A DNA stretch of 64,000 bases from an uncultured Clostridia bacterium (GTDB lineage Bacteria; Bacillota; Clostridia; UMGS1883). Below, piece after piece: positions 50,971 through 60,146 of the stretch; the first letter of the stretch is position 1, and every line of letters starts with the position of its first letter. The DNA is taken from contig CAKSFM010000002.1 in the NCBI GenBank assembly GCA_934454525.1, forward strand, positions 104,858 through 168,857, in the 5' to 3' direction. The translations under genes and the position numbers were made by a program. A model generated the notes under the pieces. It searched no databases. It saw only the letters and a program-made list of their open reading frames with translations, and was not told the DNA's origin.

Positions 50971-51975
50971 TTATATTCCATAGCTGCGGATAATCCGCGC
51001 CAGGTTTTCAGCCATAACCGGTATTGCGGTACAGCTCGGATGAATGAGATCCGCCGATAACCCCGTTACAGTTCCCAGAATATCAAGTCCGTTAATATAT
51101 ACTGTGTTTTTTAAGCTCAGCTCTGCAAGCGTTTCACGCATAATGCTTCTGAACATTTCCGCGCGGCCGTTCTGCGCAAAATCCGAATGTGTGTAAAAAA
51201 TATCAATGCAAAAAACCTTTTTATCGGGATGACTTTCGGCAACTCTTTCAATGAAATATGTTATCCGCTCTCTGTAATCCCCGGGTTCAATATTCAGCAC
51301 ATTTATCCCCATTTCAAGCGTTGCAAAATCCCAGTCGTTTCTCTCCGCGATGTGGTCTGCCATGCATTTTTCAAGCCTTGCCGAGCCGGCAAAGCCAAGA
51401 TTTATAAGATCCGCACCAAGCAGCTCAGCCGTTCTGTTCGGATATGTGTTCGGGGCATTGAGTCCGATTGATCCGTGCGTTATGGATGAACCGTAAGCAA
51501 GGTATTTCTTTTCGGGCGTCTGACCTTTTCGCGGCGGCTCCGTGTCACCTTCAATATCAATCAGCTGCACATTGCTGTGCTCAAGCATTATGCGAATCAA
51601 AGATGAATCAAACGGCAGGCGGTTTTCCTCTGTAATCCGTTCCAACGCCACCCTATCATAGGGATTTGATATAACAATCTCGGTTTCATGGTCATAAATC
51701 GTTTTAACTGACTCATCCCAACCTGAATAAATGCTTCCGTAAAGCACAACCGCCCTTGAAGCGGAATTGCCCTCAGGCACACGCAGCTTAATCTTTGCCT
51801 TGTCACCGTTCAGGTTCAAACGGATTTCGACGCCGCAGCAATTTTTATTTCTTTCCGCAGCGTCCGGAAAAAGCTTGCTCTCAACCGTTTTCGGCACTCT
51901 CAACAGGTTAAAGCAGCCGTTTCCGTTGTTTTCGAGCTCGGAAACATTGTGCAGCTCAGCGTTTTTATATATCAT
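50971..51975 (-). CDS. SGNH/GDSL-family hydrolase
   Basis: 334-residue protein with an N-terminal beta domain (about residues 1-145) and a C-terminal SGNH esterase: block I YLAYGSSITHGS (Ser near 163), Gly block NLGFAGSARLE, Asn-region LEMGINVLN, and the final Asp-x-x-His block DLIHPSC near 313. Such proteins deacetylate glycans. It has no signal peptide. First gene of the minus-strand run leading to the GH36-like enzyme. Confidence 0.88.
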   Translation of the reverse strand: MIYKNAELHNVSELENNGNGCFNLLRVPKTVESKLFPDAAERNKNCCGVEIRLNLNGDKAKIKLRVPEGNSASRAVVLYGSIYSGWDESVKTIYDHETEIVISNPYDRVALERITEENRLPFDSSLIRIMLEHSNVQLIDIEGDTEPPRKGQTPEKKYLAYGSSITHGSIGLNAPNTYPNRTAELLGADLINLGFAGSARLEKCMADHIAERNDWDFATLEMGINVLNIEPGDYRERITYFIERVAESHPDKKVFCIDIFYTHSDFAQNGRAEMFRSIMRETLAELSLKNTVYINGLDILGTVTGLSADLIHPSCTAIPVMAENLARIIRSYGI

Positions 51976-52008
51976 CCTTTCACCACCATAACAATACTGT
52001 TTATCACA

Positions 52009-52037
52009 ATATTATCACAGAACATTTTTGTTATCAA
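52009..52037 (-). promoter_or_regulatory. promoter for the SGNH/glycosidase operon
   Basis: Minus strand TTGATA (52037-52032), 17 bases, TAATAT (52014-52009). Confidence 0.5.
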
Positions 52038-52188
52038 GTTGAAATTCCGTCAACTTAAATGATGACGGATTATCAACTTTCTACCATAGGCAGCTGTTCT
52101 GCAGCACAAGTCCGGCAATATTTTATGCTGTCAGTCCGTGTAATTCCGGCAAAAGAAAAATCGGAACGAAGCAAAGTCCGTTCCGACG

Positions 52189-52265
52189 TGGCGTTCCCGA
52201 GGTGATTCGAACACCCGACCTACCGCTTAGGAGGCGGTCGCTCTATCCAGCTGAGCTACGGAAAC
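52189..52265 (-). tRNA. tRNA-Arg (anticodon CCT)
   Basis: Minus strand acceptor GTTTCCG pairs with CGGGAAC; anticodon loop CTCCTAA; CCA encoded at 52191-52189. Confidence 0.95.
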
Positions 52266-52270
52266 ATAAT

Positions 52271-52488
52271 AAGGGGATGTTAAAATGTCCGGAACGCAAA
52301 AAGACAATCAGAGTACAGAACATTTCCGACCTTAAATCAGTTAAACTCTCCGTATCTGCCCAAAGCAGACGGCAGCTAATTTTCCTGCACATAAAAACTT
52401 TTTGCTGCGAACAAACTTCATCTCTCGGGGTACCCTTGTACACCTTCGGATTCAGTTTGTCCGCTCCGCAGCATTTTTCCTATCCCCT
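52271..52488. repeat. dispersed structured repeat, third locus
   Basis: Opens AAGGGGATGTTAAAATGTCC and GGAACGCAAAAAGAC, closes TTTTTCCTATCCCCTGT; the ends AAGGGGAT and ATCCCC are inverted. Internally it shares the AACAAACTTC...GTACNCC...CAGTTTGT layout with the copy at 10.4 kb. No gene between 52266 and 52523 otherwise. Confidence 0.65.
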
Positions 52489-52523
52489 GTCAGGGGATGT
52501 AAACCCTGCATCCCCTTCATTTT

Positions 52524-52709
52524 TTACTGGTTGGCCGCTTTTTTTACAACCTGAACGCCCTTGTAATAACCGCAGTGCTTGCAAACAACGTGCGCCTTAA
52601 TGAGCTCTCCGCAGTTGGTGCATCTTACCATACCCGGAATTTCAAGCTTCCAGTTAGCTCTTCTTTTATTCTTTCTTGCTTTAGAAGTTCTTCTCTTCGG
52701 AACTGCCAT
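52524..52709 (-). CDS. rpmF: 50S ribosomal protein L32
   Basis: 61-residue zinc-binding ribosomal protein starting MAVPKRRTSKARKNKRRANW, with two CxxC pairs (CTNC and CKHC). Its start overlaps the yceD-like gene by 29 bases; this pair is conserved and precedes fatty-acid genes in many bacteria, though not here. Confidence 0.97.
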   Translation of the reverse strand: MAVPKRRTSKARKNKRRANWKLEIPGMVRCTNCGELIKAHVVCKHCGYYKGVQVVKKAANQ

Positions 52710-53214
52710 TTTCTACACCTCTTTGCTGTAAATTTCTAAGAATGGCGAAACGCGGATCATAAACCGCTGTATCGCAATTACATTCACCTTTGTTAAGATT
52801 TGTGCCGCACACAGGGCAAAGACCCCTGCAATCCTCGCTGCACAAAAATTTAAGCGGAACGGAATTAAAAACACATGCTTTTACAGCGCCGTCAATATCA
52901 AGCACCGTGCCGCAAAGTGACAAACACTCCGCATCGGCATCCGAAAAATCGCTGTGCACACTTTCAAACAATTCACATTCAACAGACTGAACAATATCCT
53001 CACAGCAGCGTGAGCACTGCGTTTTATATTCTCCTTTAATATCTGCCGAAACCTCAATTGTTCCGCCGATATTAAGCACTGTTCCTTTTACCGACACACC
53101 CTCCGCAAACTCAATCGGACTGCCCATAAACGTGAAGCTGCCCATTTCGGCTGTGCCCGAAAAATCCATTGACGCGCCTTCATTTTTAAGCACGGATGCA
53201 ATGTTAATTTTCAT
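52681..53214 (-). CDS. YceD family (DUF177) protein
   Basis: 177-residue member of the DUF177 family found next to rpmF; in Escherichia coli YceD is linked to 23S rRNA accumulation. Seen: GEYKTQCSRCCEDIVQSVEC near residues 55-75, and a second cysteine pair in CSEDCRGLCPVCGTNLNKGEC near 125-145, which together suggest zinc binding. The ATG at 53229 would add five residues; the ATG at 53214 begins MKINIASVLKNEG, like relatives, and is preferred though its ribosome site (GGGTG) is weak. Co-transcribed with rpmF. Confidence 0.88.
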   Translation of the reverse strand: MKINIASVLKNEGASMDFSGTAEMGSFTFMGSPIEFAEGVSVKGTVLNIGGTIEVSADIKGEYKTQCSRCCEDIVQSVECELFESVHSDFSDADAECLSLCGTVLDIDGAVKACVFNSVPLKFLCSEDCRGLCPVCGTNLNKGECNCDTAVYDPRFAILRNLQQRGVENGSSEEKNF

Positions 53215-53289
53215 CTGTGTAACACCCATTCCCCAAAAACTATCAAAACACTAATATATTATACTATTGTTTTGCAGGATTGTCAACAA

Positions 53290-54483
53290 TTATTTTACAA
53301 GTCTTTCTGTTTCGGTTGCAATCATCATTTCCTCATCGGTCGGGATAACAAGCGTTCTTACAGAAGCGCCCTCCGCCGAGATATCGATAGCTTCGCCGCG
53401 CAGCTTATTCTTTTCAGCATCAATCTTAATTCCGAGGAATTCAAGACCGTCAACTATGGCAGCGCGCATTGCGCCGTCATTCTCGCCGACTCCGGCGGTG
53501 AATACAACAGCGTCTGCACCGCCCATTGCCGCGCAGTATGCACCGATATATTTCTTAATGCCGTAGCTGAACATCTTGAGTGCAGCCTGAGCGCGCTTGT
53601 TGCCATCCTTTGACGCAGCGTCAAGGTCGCGGAAATCGCTCGACACGCCGCTCACGCCGAACACGCCGCTCTTCTTGTTGAGAACCTCATTGATTCCGTT
53701 AATATCAAGGTTTTCTTTTTCCATAAGGAAAGTCACGATTGCCGGGTCAAGATCTCCGCTTCTCGTTCCCATAAGGATGCCTGCAAGAGGCGTAAGACCC
53801 ATTGTTGTGTCAATAACCCTGCCGTTTTTAACTGCTGCCACGCTTGAGCCGTTTCCGAGATGACATGTAATTATTTTAAGCTGCTCAATCGGTTTTCCGA
53901 GCATTTCGGCAGCTTTTCCGGAAACATAGTTATGGCTTGTTCCGTGGAAGCCGTACCTTCTGATTTTATATTTTTCATAATATTCGTAAGGGATTCCGTA
54001 AAGGAATGCTTCCTCGGGCATTGTCTGATGAAATGCAGTGTCAAACACACCTACCTGCGGAACATTCGGCATAACTTTTTCACACGCTTCAATTCCGATA
54101 AGATTTGCGGGATTGTGAAGCGGTGCCAGCGGAATACATTCGCGCATTCCCTCTTTAACAGCCTCATCAATAACAACGCTGCCGCTGAATTTTTCTCCGC
54201 CATGGACAACGCGGTGTCCGACAGCGCCGATTTCACTCATTGATTTGATAACGCCGTGCTTTTCATTAACAAGCGCATCAATAACAAGCTTGATTGCGTC
54301 CGCATGGCTGGGCATGGGACTTTCTATAACAACCTTTTCGCCGCCTGCCGGGGTATGATTAAGGCGGCTTCCGTCGATACCGATTCTTTCGCAAAGACCC
54401 TTTGCAAGCACCGCTTTTGAATCCATATCTATAAGCTGATACTTAAGAGATGAGCTGCCGGCATTGATAACAAGAATTTTCAT
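53290..54483 (-). CDS. ackA: acetate kinase
   Basis: 397-residue ASKHA-fold kinase converting acetyl phosphate and ADP to acetate and ATP. N-terminal MKILVINAGSSSLKYQLIDM, the RYGFHGTSHNYVS loop near residue 175, ITCHLGNGSSVAAVKNG near 205 and VFTAGVGEND near 325 are all standard; length is normal. It lies 20 bases after pta on the same strand, forming the fermentative acetate pathway. Starts behind AAGGAGAG. Confidence 0.98.
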   Translation of the reverse strand: MKILVINAGSSSLKYQLIDMDSKAVLAKGLCERIGIDGSRLNHTPAGGEKVVIESPMPSHADAIKLVIDALVNEKHGVIKSMSEIGAVGHRVVHGGEKFSGSVVIDEAVKEGMRECIPLAPLHNPANLIGIEACEKVMPNVPQVGVFDTAFHQTMPEEAFLYGIPYEYYEKYKIRRYGFHGTSHNYVSGKAAEMLGKPIEQLKIITCHLGNGSSVAAVKNGRVIDTTMGLTPLAGILMGTRSGDLDPAIVTFLMEKENLDINGINEVLNKKSGVFGVSGVSSDFRDLDAASKDGNKRAQAALKMFSYGIKKYIGAYCAAMGGADAVVFTAGVGENDGAMRAAIVDGLEFLGIKIDAEKNKLRGEAIDISAEGASVRTLVIPTDEEMMIATETERLVK

Positions 54484-54503
54484 TTTTTTACTCTCCTTAA
54501 TAA

Positions 54504-55511
54504 TTATTCGGCATTATTCTGAGCCTGTACACAGGTTATCCCGATTACGCCCACAATATCCTCGGCAGAGCAGCCGCGCGACAAATCGTTGACGGGGCGC
54601 GCAATGCCCTGGGTGACAGGACCGTAAGCTTCTGCTTTTGCAAGGCGCTGAACAAGCTTATATGCGGTGTTTCCGACGTTAAGATCGGGGAAAATAAGAA
54701 CGTTTGCCTTGCCTGCAACGGGACTGCCGGGAGCTTTCGAAGCGCCGACAGACGGAACGATTGCCGCGTCTGCCTGAAGTTCGCCGTCAAGCAGCAGATC
54801 GGGGCGTTTTTCCTTTGCAAGTTTTGTTGCAAGCTGCATTTTGTCAACAAGTTCACTCTTTGCACTGCCGTATGTAGAGTAGCTCGTCATTGCAATAACC
54901 GGTTCTTCCTCAACAAGGGTCTTAAAGCTCTTTGCAGACGAAATTGCAATCTCGCTTACAGCGTCGGCATCGGGATTTTCGTTAAGACCGCTGTCAGCAA
55001 ACAGGAACACGCCGTCAGCACCATACTCACAGTCCGGAACGCACATAATAAAGAATGCGCTTACAAGCTTTGTTCCGGGAGCTGTTTTAAGAATCTGAAG
55101 CGCCGGGCGCAAAACATTGCTTGATGAATTACATGCACCTGCAACCATACCGTCGGCAAATCCGTTTTTAACCATCATGCATCCGTAATAAAGAGTATTT
55201 TTAAGCGTTTCCTCTGCCTTTTCCGGGGTCATTCCCTTTGCTTTCCTCATTTCGTAAAACTTGTTTACAAAATCCTTGAAATTAACGTCTTCAACGGGAT
55301 TTATAAGTGTTGCGGCGGAAATATCAACCTTTTCGTCCTCTGCCATTTTGAGAATCGAAGCTTTTTCGCCAAGGATAATAATATCGGCAATATTCTGCTC
55401 GATTGCCATTGCGGCAGCCTTAATTGTGCGGACATCGTTCCCCTCGGCAAGAACGACTGTCTTTTTGTCAGTCTTTGCTCTCTCGATTATTCTTTCAAGA
55501 AACCTGCTCAT
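54504..55511 (-). CDS. pta: phosphate acetyltransferase
   Basis: 335-residue enzyme interconverting acetyl-CoA and acetyl phosphate. It has LAEGNDVRTIKAAAMAIEQN at the start, GCMMVKNGFADGMVAGACNS near 108-127, and KANVLIFPDLNVGNTAYKLV near 275; this is the short form without regulatory N-terminal domains. First gene of the pta-ackA operon. GGAGGC ribosome site. Confidence 0.98.
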   Translation of the reverse strand: MSRFLERIIERAKTDKKTVVLAEGNDVRTIKAAAMAIEQNIADIIILGEKASILKMAEDEKVDISAATLINPVEDVNFKDFVNKFYEMRKAKGMTPEKAEETLKNTLYYGCMMVKNGFADGMVAGACNSSSNVLRPALQILKTAPGTKLVSAFFIMCVPDCEYGADGVFLFADSGLNENPDADAVSEIAISSAKSFKTLVEEEPVIAMTSYSTYGSAKSELVDKMQLATKLAKEKRPDLLLDGELQADAAIVPSVGASKAPGSPVAGKANVLIFPDLNVGNTAYKLVQRLAKAEAYGPVTQGIARPVNDLSRGCSAEDIVGVIGITCVQAQNNAE

Positions 55512-55548
55512 TTATAATGCCTCCAACAATTTATTTTTCTAAATATAT

Positions 55549-55578
55549 AGTATATAATAAAATTTATTTTTTTTCAAT
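55549..55578 (-). promoter_or_regulatory. promoter for pta-ackA
   Basis: Minus strand TTGAAA (55578-55573), 18 bases, TATACT (55554-55549). Confidence 0.5.
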
Positions 55579-55666
55579 ACATTTTGGCAAAAAACAAAAA
55601 ATTTTGCCTATTGATTTTAATTTAAAACGGTGTATAATAGATAATGAAAGGAAGAGTGGGAAATCA

Positions 55667-56557
55667 ATGGAAAAAAAGATGCTGTTTGTGTACAACCCGT
55701 TCAGCGGAAAAGCGCATATAAAAACGTATCTTGACGATATTATTACCATATTTACGCGCGGAGGATACTGCGTGACGGTGCACCCTACTTCGCGTGTGAA
55801 AGACGGTTATGAATACATCGGTTCATTCGGAAAGGAGTACGATGTTGTTTCCGTCTGCGGAGGTGACGGAATGCTTAATGAAGCTGTGAGCGCGCTGATG
55901 GAGCTTCCGCGTGACGACCGTCCGCCGCTTGCATATCTCCCGAGCGGAAGCACAAACGATTTCGCCGGCACGGTCGGTCTGCCGCTTGATTTGCGCAGAG
56001 CGGCAAAGATGATAGTTGAAGGAAAGCCTTTTTTCTGCGACGGCGGCAGGCTCAATGATAAGTGCTTTGCGTACGTTGCTGCATTCGGCGCATTTACATC
56101 GGTTGCCTATGACACATCGCAGGACTTTAAGAACGTGTTCGGGCATGTTGCCTATATCATGGAGGGAATCCGCCAGCTTCCGAATATAAAAACGCAGCAC
56201 ATTAAAATTACCTTTGACGGCAAGACGATTGAGGGTGATTTCCTTTTCGGTATGGTTACCAATTCACTTCAGGTCGGCGGAATCAGGAATTTTTCAGGCA
56301 CGGCAATTTCTTTAAACGATGGTCTTTTTGAGGTGCTGCTCGTTAAAAAAGTGCAGAATGCGATTGAGTTTCAGTCGATGCTGTCATCCGTCATCACACA
56401 AAAGCTTAACAACGATAATATAATCAGAGTTAAAGCGTCTGAAATAACATTTGAAAGCGATGAACCGATAAGTTGGACTGTTGACGGGGAGTTCGGCGGC
56501 AACATAAAGAAAGCGGAGGTAAAAAACATTCCGCGCGCATTTTCGGTTATAGTTTAA
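55667..56557 (+). CDS. YegS/BmrU-type diacylglycerol kinase-like lipid kinase
   Basis: 296-residue kinase: N-terminal MLFVYNPFSGKAHIKTYLDD, the VCGGDGMLNEAVSAL nucleotide loop near residue 65 and YLPSGSTNDFAGTVGLPLD near 93. It phosphorylates diacylglycerol or a related membrane lipid. The frame is open far upstream (55424), but that crosses the pta promoter; the GAAAGGAAG site places the start at 55667. A -10 box TATAAT lies at 55633-55638. A terminator follows at 56571. Confidence 0.92.
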   Translation: MEKKMLFVYNPFSGKAHIKTYLDDIITIFTRGGYCVTVHPTSRVKDGYEYIGSFGKEYDVVSVCGGDGMLNEAVSALMELPRDDRPPLAYLPSGSTNDFAGTVGLPLDLRRAAKMIVEGKPFFCDGGRLNDKCFAYVAAFGAFTSVAYDTSQDFKNVFGHVAYIMEGIRQLPNIKTQHIKITFDGKTIEGDFLFGMVTNSLQVGGIRNFSGTAISLNDGLFEVLLVKKVQNAIEFQSMLSSVITQKLNNDNIIRVKASEITFESDEPISWTVDGEFGGNIKKAEVKNIPRAFSVIV

Positions 56558-56570
56558 AATCACCTGTACG

Positions 56571-56605
56571 GAGCGTGGATTGATGCGCTCCGTTTTTTCG
56601 GCTAT
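56571..56605 (+). terminator. terminator of the lipid kinase gene
   Basis: CGGAGCG pairs with CGCTCCG around 10 bases, then TTTTTT. Confidence 0.78.
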
Positions 56606-56627
56606 AATTATCCGTGAGGTGTTTAAT

Positions 56628-58091
56628 ATGAATCTGAATGACAGCGGAAGCCTTATCCGCAGCCTGCGAAAAGCAAAAGGCATAACACAGAAAGACGTTG
56701 CCGATATTTTGGGAATACAGCCGAAAACCGTTTCAAAATGGGAAACGGGCAACGGCTTCCCGGATGTTTCGTACATTTCAGAGCTGGCGGATGTTCTCGG
56801 TGTAAGTGAAAGAATTCTTTTAAGCGGCAATCTCAAGCGAAACGCCGCCGAGGCGGGCAATATGAAAAAAACGAGATTTTTTGTTTGTCCGCATTGCAAA
56901 AGCATTTCCCAATGCAGCGGAAATCAGCAGGTTATTTGCTGCGGAAAGCCGCTTTCTCCGCTTGCTGCCTGTGCGGCGGACAGCGCGCATCTGCCGCGCA
57001 TTTCCGAAACGGAAAATGACTTTTTCATTGCGCTTAACCACGAAATGACAAAGGAGCATTACATTGCCTTTGCCGCATATGTCACATTTGACAGAGTTTT
57101 AACGGTGAAGCTTTATCCCGAGCAGGATTCGGCGCTGCGTTTTTCTAAAATGTACGGAGGGAAGCTGTACCTGTACTGCACAGAACACGGATTATTCGAA
57201 TTTTCGGTTAAAAGAACAGCTCCGCGCAGAAAAAGAGACTTTGAGCCTGCAAGCATGACAGCGCAGATGTCAGCATTTGCGCGCGCTTATCACGCTGAAA
57301 ACACTGCGCCGCCAATCTTTTGCGATAAATTTGCACGAAAGCTGTTTTCCGACAGTGAATATTCAATGATTAAGCGCTTTATACTGACATCCGGGGAAAA
57401 TATTTCCGAGTATGTTAACACTTACCTTGCACCGACTCCGCTTGCAAGAGCGCGTTTCTGCACGGAAGCTTTGCAGAATGCAATAAAAAGCGGAACTGCA
57501 CAGCTTGTGATTTTAGGCAGCGGACTTGATATGACGGGTTTTTCCGAGGAATACAAAAATATTTCCGTTTTCGAGCTTGACCGCAGTGATGTTACAGAGG
57601 ATAAAAAACGCAGACTGGAGCGCGCCGGAATCGATATTCCCGAAAATATACATCTTGTTCCCTGCAGGCTTGGAGAGGATAGTCTTTCCGAAACGCTTCT
57701 TTCAAGCGGCTATGATAAAAGCAAAAAAACGTTTTTCTCCTGCATGGGATTGTTTTATTATATGACGCCGGAAGAAATATCAGATTTGTTTAATGAGCTT
57801 TCCGAAATTTCGGCAGACGGAAGTGAAGCCGCATTTGATTTTGGTGATGCGCACTTGTTTTCGTCCAATATTCCGCGCGTTTCGGAAATGCGCGCTATGG
57901 CTGAAAAAAGCGGCGAACCGATGAAATCATGCTTCGGTTATAATGAACTTGAGCAAATGCTTGAAAAGCATGGTTTCCTTATTTATGAATTTTTAAACCG
58001 TGACGATATACAAAAAAGATATTTTGAGGGAAGCGCTCTTTCCGCATTTGAAAATATAAATCTTGCCCTTGCGGTGCTTAAAAACGGCTGA
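56628..58091 (+). CDS. three-module protein: XRE HTH, desulfoferrodoxin-like, class I methyltransferase
   Basis: 487 residues. Residues 8-62 are a Cro/CI helix-turn-helix (SLRKAKGITQKDVADILGIQ, KTVSKWETG). Residues about 84-112 look like a desulforedoxin iron site: C87-x2-C90, then C104-C105-GKPL. Residues 130-190 resemble superoxide reductase: NHEMTKEHYIAF (H138, H144) and YCTEHGLF (C184, H187). Residues about 230-487 are a leucine-carboxyl-methyltransferase-type SAM enzyme (LVILGSGLDMTGF near 312, CMGLFYYMTPEEI near 385). Start behind GAGGTG; frame open to 56580 but without a site. A redox- or iron-sensing regulator with an enzymatic tail is an inference. Confidence 0.82.
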   Translation: MNLNDSGSLIRSLRKAKGITQKDVADILGIQPKTVSKWETGNGFPDVSYISELADVLGVSERILLSGNLKRNAAEAGNMKKTRFFVCPHCKSISQCSGNQQVICCGKPLSPLAACAADSAHLPRISETENDFFIALNHEMTKEHYIAFAAYVTFDRVLTVKLYPEQDSALRFSKMYGGKLYLYCTEHGLFEFSVKRTAPRRKRDFEPASMTAQMSAFARAYHAENTAPPIFCDKFARKLFSDSEYSMIKRFILTSGENISEYVNTYLAPTPLARARFCTEALQNAIKSGTAQLVILGSGLDMTGFSEEYKNISVFELDRSDVTEDKKRRLERAGIDIPENIHLVPCRLGEDSLSETLLSSGYDKSKKTFFSCMGLFYYMTPEEISDLFNELSEISADGSEAAFDFGDAHLFSSNIPRVSEMRAMAEKSGEPMKSCFGYNELEQMLEKHGFLIYEFLNRDDIQKRYFEGSALSAFENINLALAVLKNG

Positions 58092-58162
58092 GCGGAAATT
58101 TAACAGGCATTGGGCGCATGTGTTCGAGTCTGTTATGCACAAAGCATTTTTCTGTCGTATAA

Positions 58163-58485
58163 AGTCAAGACCACCGGCTTAGCCGGTGGTCTCAGCGTGT
58201 CGATAAACCTATCGACACGCTGGCAGACATTGAAAAAGGAAGGTAAATCTGTTCGGCACACACTCGTCGGCGTACAAAAGTACGTTAGAGGGTGTGCCGG
58301 ACGGAAACAAGCAAAACCCCCGAAATTTCGGGGGTTTTATTCGTTATCCAAACAAATGTCTGATTTGTTTTAGCATTTGTTTAAATAAATAACTCTTTAA
58401 TTATTGTAATAAAAATGTTGTTTGCTTGTGCTTGACCGACTTTTTCGACAGTCTGAGACCACCGGCTTAGCCGGTGGTCTTGACT
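58163..58485. mobile_element. 323-bp MITE-like element with palindromic 33-bp terminal inverted repeats
   Basis: Both ends are AGTCAAGACCACCGGCTTAG... type: 33-bp inverted repeats that each contain the palindrome GACCACCGGC-TTA-GCCGGTGGTC. Inside are hairpins GCGTGTCGATA/TATCGACACGC, GGCACAC/GTGTGCC, and a CCCCCGAAATTTCGGGGG hairpin followed by TTTTATT (58317-58341). No transposase is encoded. It fills the 58092-58501 gap between the methyltransferase gene and rex. Confidence 0.7.
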
Positions 58486-58501
58486 ATCCTCTGTAAGAGA
58501 T

Positions 58502-59140
58502 TTATTCATTTATGTGGCGAAGTTTTTCACGCAGATGATTTGACAAAAGCGCAAGCGACGATGCCATATTCTCATTCTGAACAAGAATATCATCCGGCGC
58601 TTTAAGATGAATCGGTGCAAAGTTCCATATTCCCATGATTCCGCTTCTGACAAGCAAATCGCACACTGACTGCGCTGCAACCGCCGGAACTGTGATGATT
58701 CCTACCTTAATATTAAGCCGGCTGCAGATTTCAGGCAGCTTGTCAATCGGGAAAACGCGCCTGTTATCAACTGCGGACGGATTGCTGTCAAACGCTGCCA
58801 CTATATTAATTCCGTAATTATCAAATCCGCCGTAGGACATTAAAGCCATGCCCAGCTTCCCCGCTCCGACCAAGACCGCATCGGTGCTGTTCTCATACCC
58901 GAGAAAATCCGATATCCCCGATATCAGATCGCGCGTTACAAAGCCTTTTTTCGGAATTCCGGGAGTTTTACAGACCGAGGCAAGATCCTTTCTGACCTGA
59001 ACATCATTTAAATCAAGCGCTTCGGCAACGGCAGAAGATGATATATATTCGTTTTCATCAAGGTTAAGACCTTTCAGATACGACATATATACAGGCAGCC
59101 GTTTCAATGCCTGCCGCGACAGATTTTTGTATTTATCCAT
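58502..59140 (-). CDS. rex: redox-sensing repressor Rex
   Basis: 212-residue NADH/NAD+-sensing repressor. An N-terminal winged helix (residues about 1-80: SRQALKRLPVYMSYLKGL, ISSSAVAEALDLNDVQVRKDL) is followed by a Rossmann domain with LVGAGKLGMALMSYGGF near 90-106. It controls fermentation genes in Gram-positives according to the NADH/NAD+ ratio. In the nucleotide loop the usual GxGxxG reads GAGKLG. A GAGGTG site precedes the ATG. It lies next to fba and near pta-ackA, though not in their transcripts. Confidence 0.95.
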   Translation of the reverse strand: MDKYKNLSRQALKRLPVYMSYLKGLNLDENEYISSSAVAEALDLNDVQVRKDLASVCKTPGIPKKGFVTRDLISGISDFLGYENSTDAVLVGAGKLGMALMSYGGFDNYGINIVAAFDSNPSAVDNRRVFPIDKLPEICSRLNIKVGIITVPAVAAQSVCDLLVRSGIMGIWNFAPIHLKAPDDILVQNENMASSLALLSNHLREKLRHINE

Positions 59141-59193
59141 TAAAACACCTCAAGTATATATATGGGATGCAAAAATGAGTACATGCAAATATT

Positions 59194-60057
59194 TCACGCT
59201 TTGCCGACTGAACCGAAAAGTTCCATTTTTTCTTTAACGGTTTCTTTGATAGCTTCAGCGCCGGGTGCAAGCAGTTTTCTCGGATCAAAGCCCTTGCCCT
59301 CAAGGTCTTTGCCTGCTTCTATGTACTTGCGCGTTGCAGCCGCGAATGCAAGCTGACACTCAGTGTTAACATTGATTTTTGCAACGCCGAGGCTGATTGC
59401 TTTCTTTATCATGTCAGCCGGAATACCCGTGCCGCCGTGAAGAACAAGCGGAACATTTCCTGTTGCAGCTTTGATTTTTTCAAGCGTATCGAAATCAAGT
59501 CCGCGCCAGTTTGCAGGATATTTTCCGTGAATATTTCCGATTCCTGCCGCAAGCATTGTGACGCCGAGTTCTGCAATTGCTTTACATTCCTCAGGATCTG
59601 CAATATCGCCGCTGCCGATAACGCCGTCCTCTTCACCGCCGATTGCGCCAACCTCTGCCTCAAGGCTGAGATTTTTTTCCGCACAGAGTTTTACAAGCTC
59701 CTTTGTTTTTTCAACGTTTTCCTCAATAGGATAGTGAGATCCGTCGAACATAACGGAGGAAAAGCCTGCTTTGATACAGCTGAGTGCACCTTCATAGCTG
59801 CCGTGGTCAAGATGAAGAGCAACAGGCACTGTAATTTTCAGTGTTTCAAGCATTCCGTTCACCATGCCGACAACAGTGTTATATCCCACCATATATTTTC
59901 CTGCGCCCTCGCTCACACCGAGGATTACCGGCGAGTTAAGCTCCTGCGCCGTCTGAAGAATGGATTTTGTCCACTCAAGGTTGTTAATGTTGAACTGACC
60001 GACAGCATAATGACCGTCACGGGCCTTTTCAAGCATTTCCTTTGATGATACTAACAT
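59194..60057 (-). CDS. fba: class II fructose-bisphosphate aldolase
   Basis: 287-residue zinc-dependent aldolase cleaving fructose 1,6-bisphosphate in glycolysis. It has ALHLDHGSYEGALSCIKAGF with a metal-binding His near residue 83, EAEVGAIGGEEDGV near 135, AAGIGNIHGKYP near 180 and LVLHGGTGIP near 207. Start behind GGAGGT. It is read separately from rex, 53 bases away on the same strand. Confidence 0.97.
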   Translation of the reverse strand: MLVSSKEMLEKARDGHYAVGQFNINNLEWTKSILQTAQELNSPVILGVSEGAGKYMVGYNTVVGMVNGMLETLKITVPVALHLDHGSYEGALSCIKAGFSSVMFDGSHYPIEENVEKTKELVKLCAEKNLSLEAEVGAIGGEEDGVIGSGDIADPEECKAIAELGVTMLAAGIGNIHGKYPANWRGLDFDTLEKIKAATGNVPLVLHGGTGIPADMIKKAISLGVAKINVNTECQLAFAAATRKYIEAGKDLEGKGFDPRKLLAPGAEAIKETVKEKMELFGSVGKA

Positions 60058-60146
60058 TTTGTTACCTCCTGCATATTATATCTATATTATTATTGCATAA
60101 AATCACGGATAAATCAATATATATTGATTAAAAGAGGTGATTTTTT

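Noticed and set aside
55424..55666. N-terminal extension of the lipid kinase gene
   Set aside because: It crosses the pta promoter region and lacks a ribosome site; the GAAAGGAAG site fixes the start at 55667.
58163..58195. IS200/IS605 end with an active transposase
   Set aside because: The palindromes recall such ends, but no TnpA or TnpB coding sequence is present, and both ends are inverted copies, which fits a MITE-like element better.
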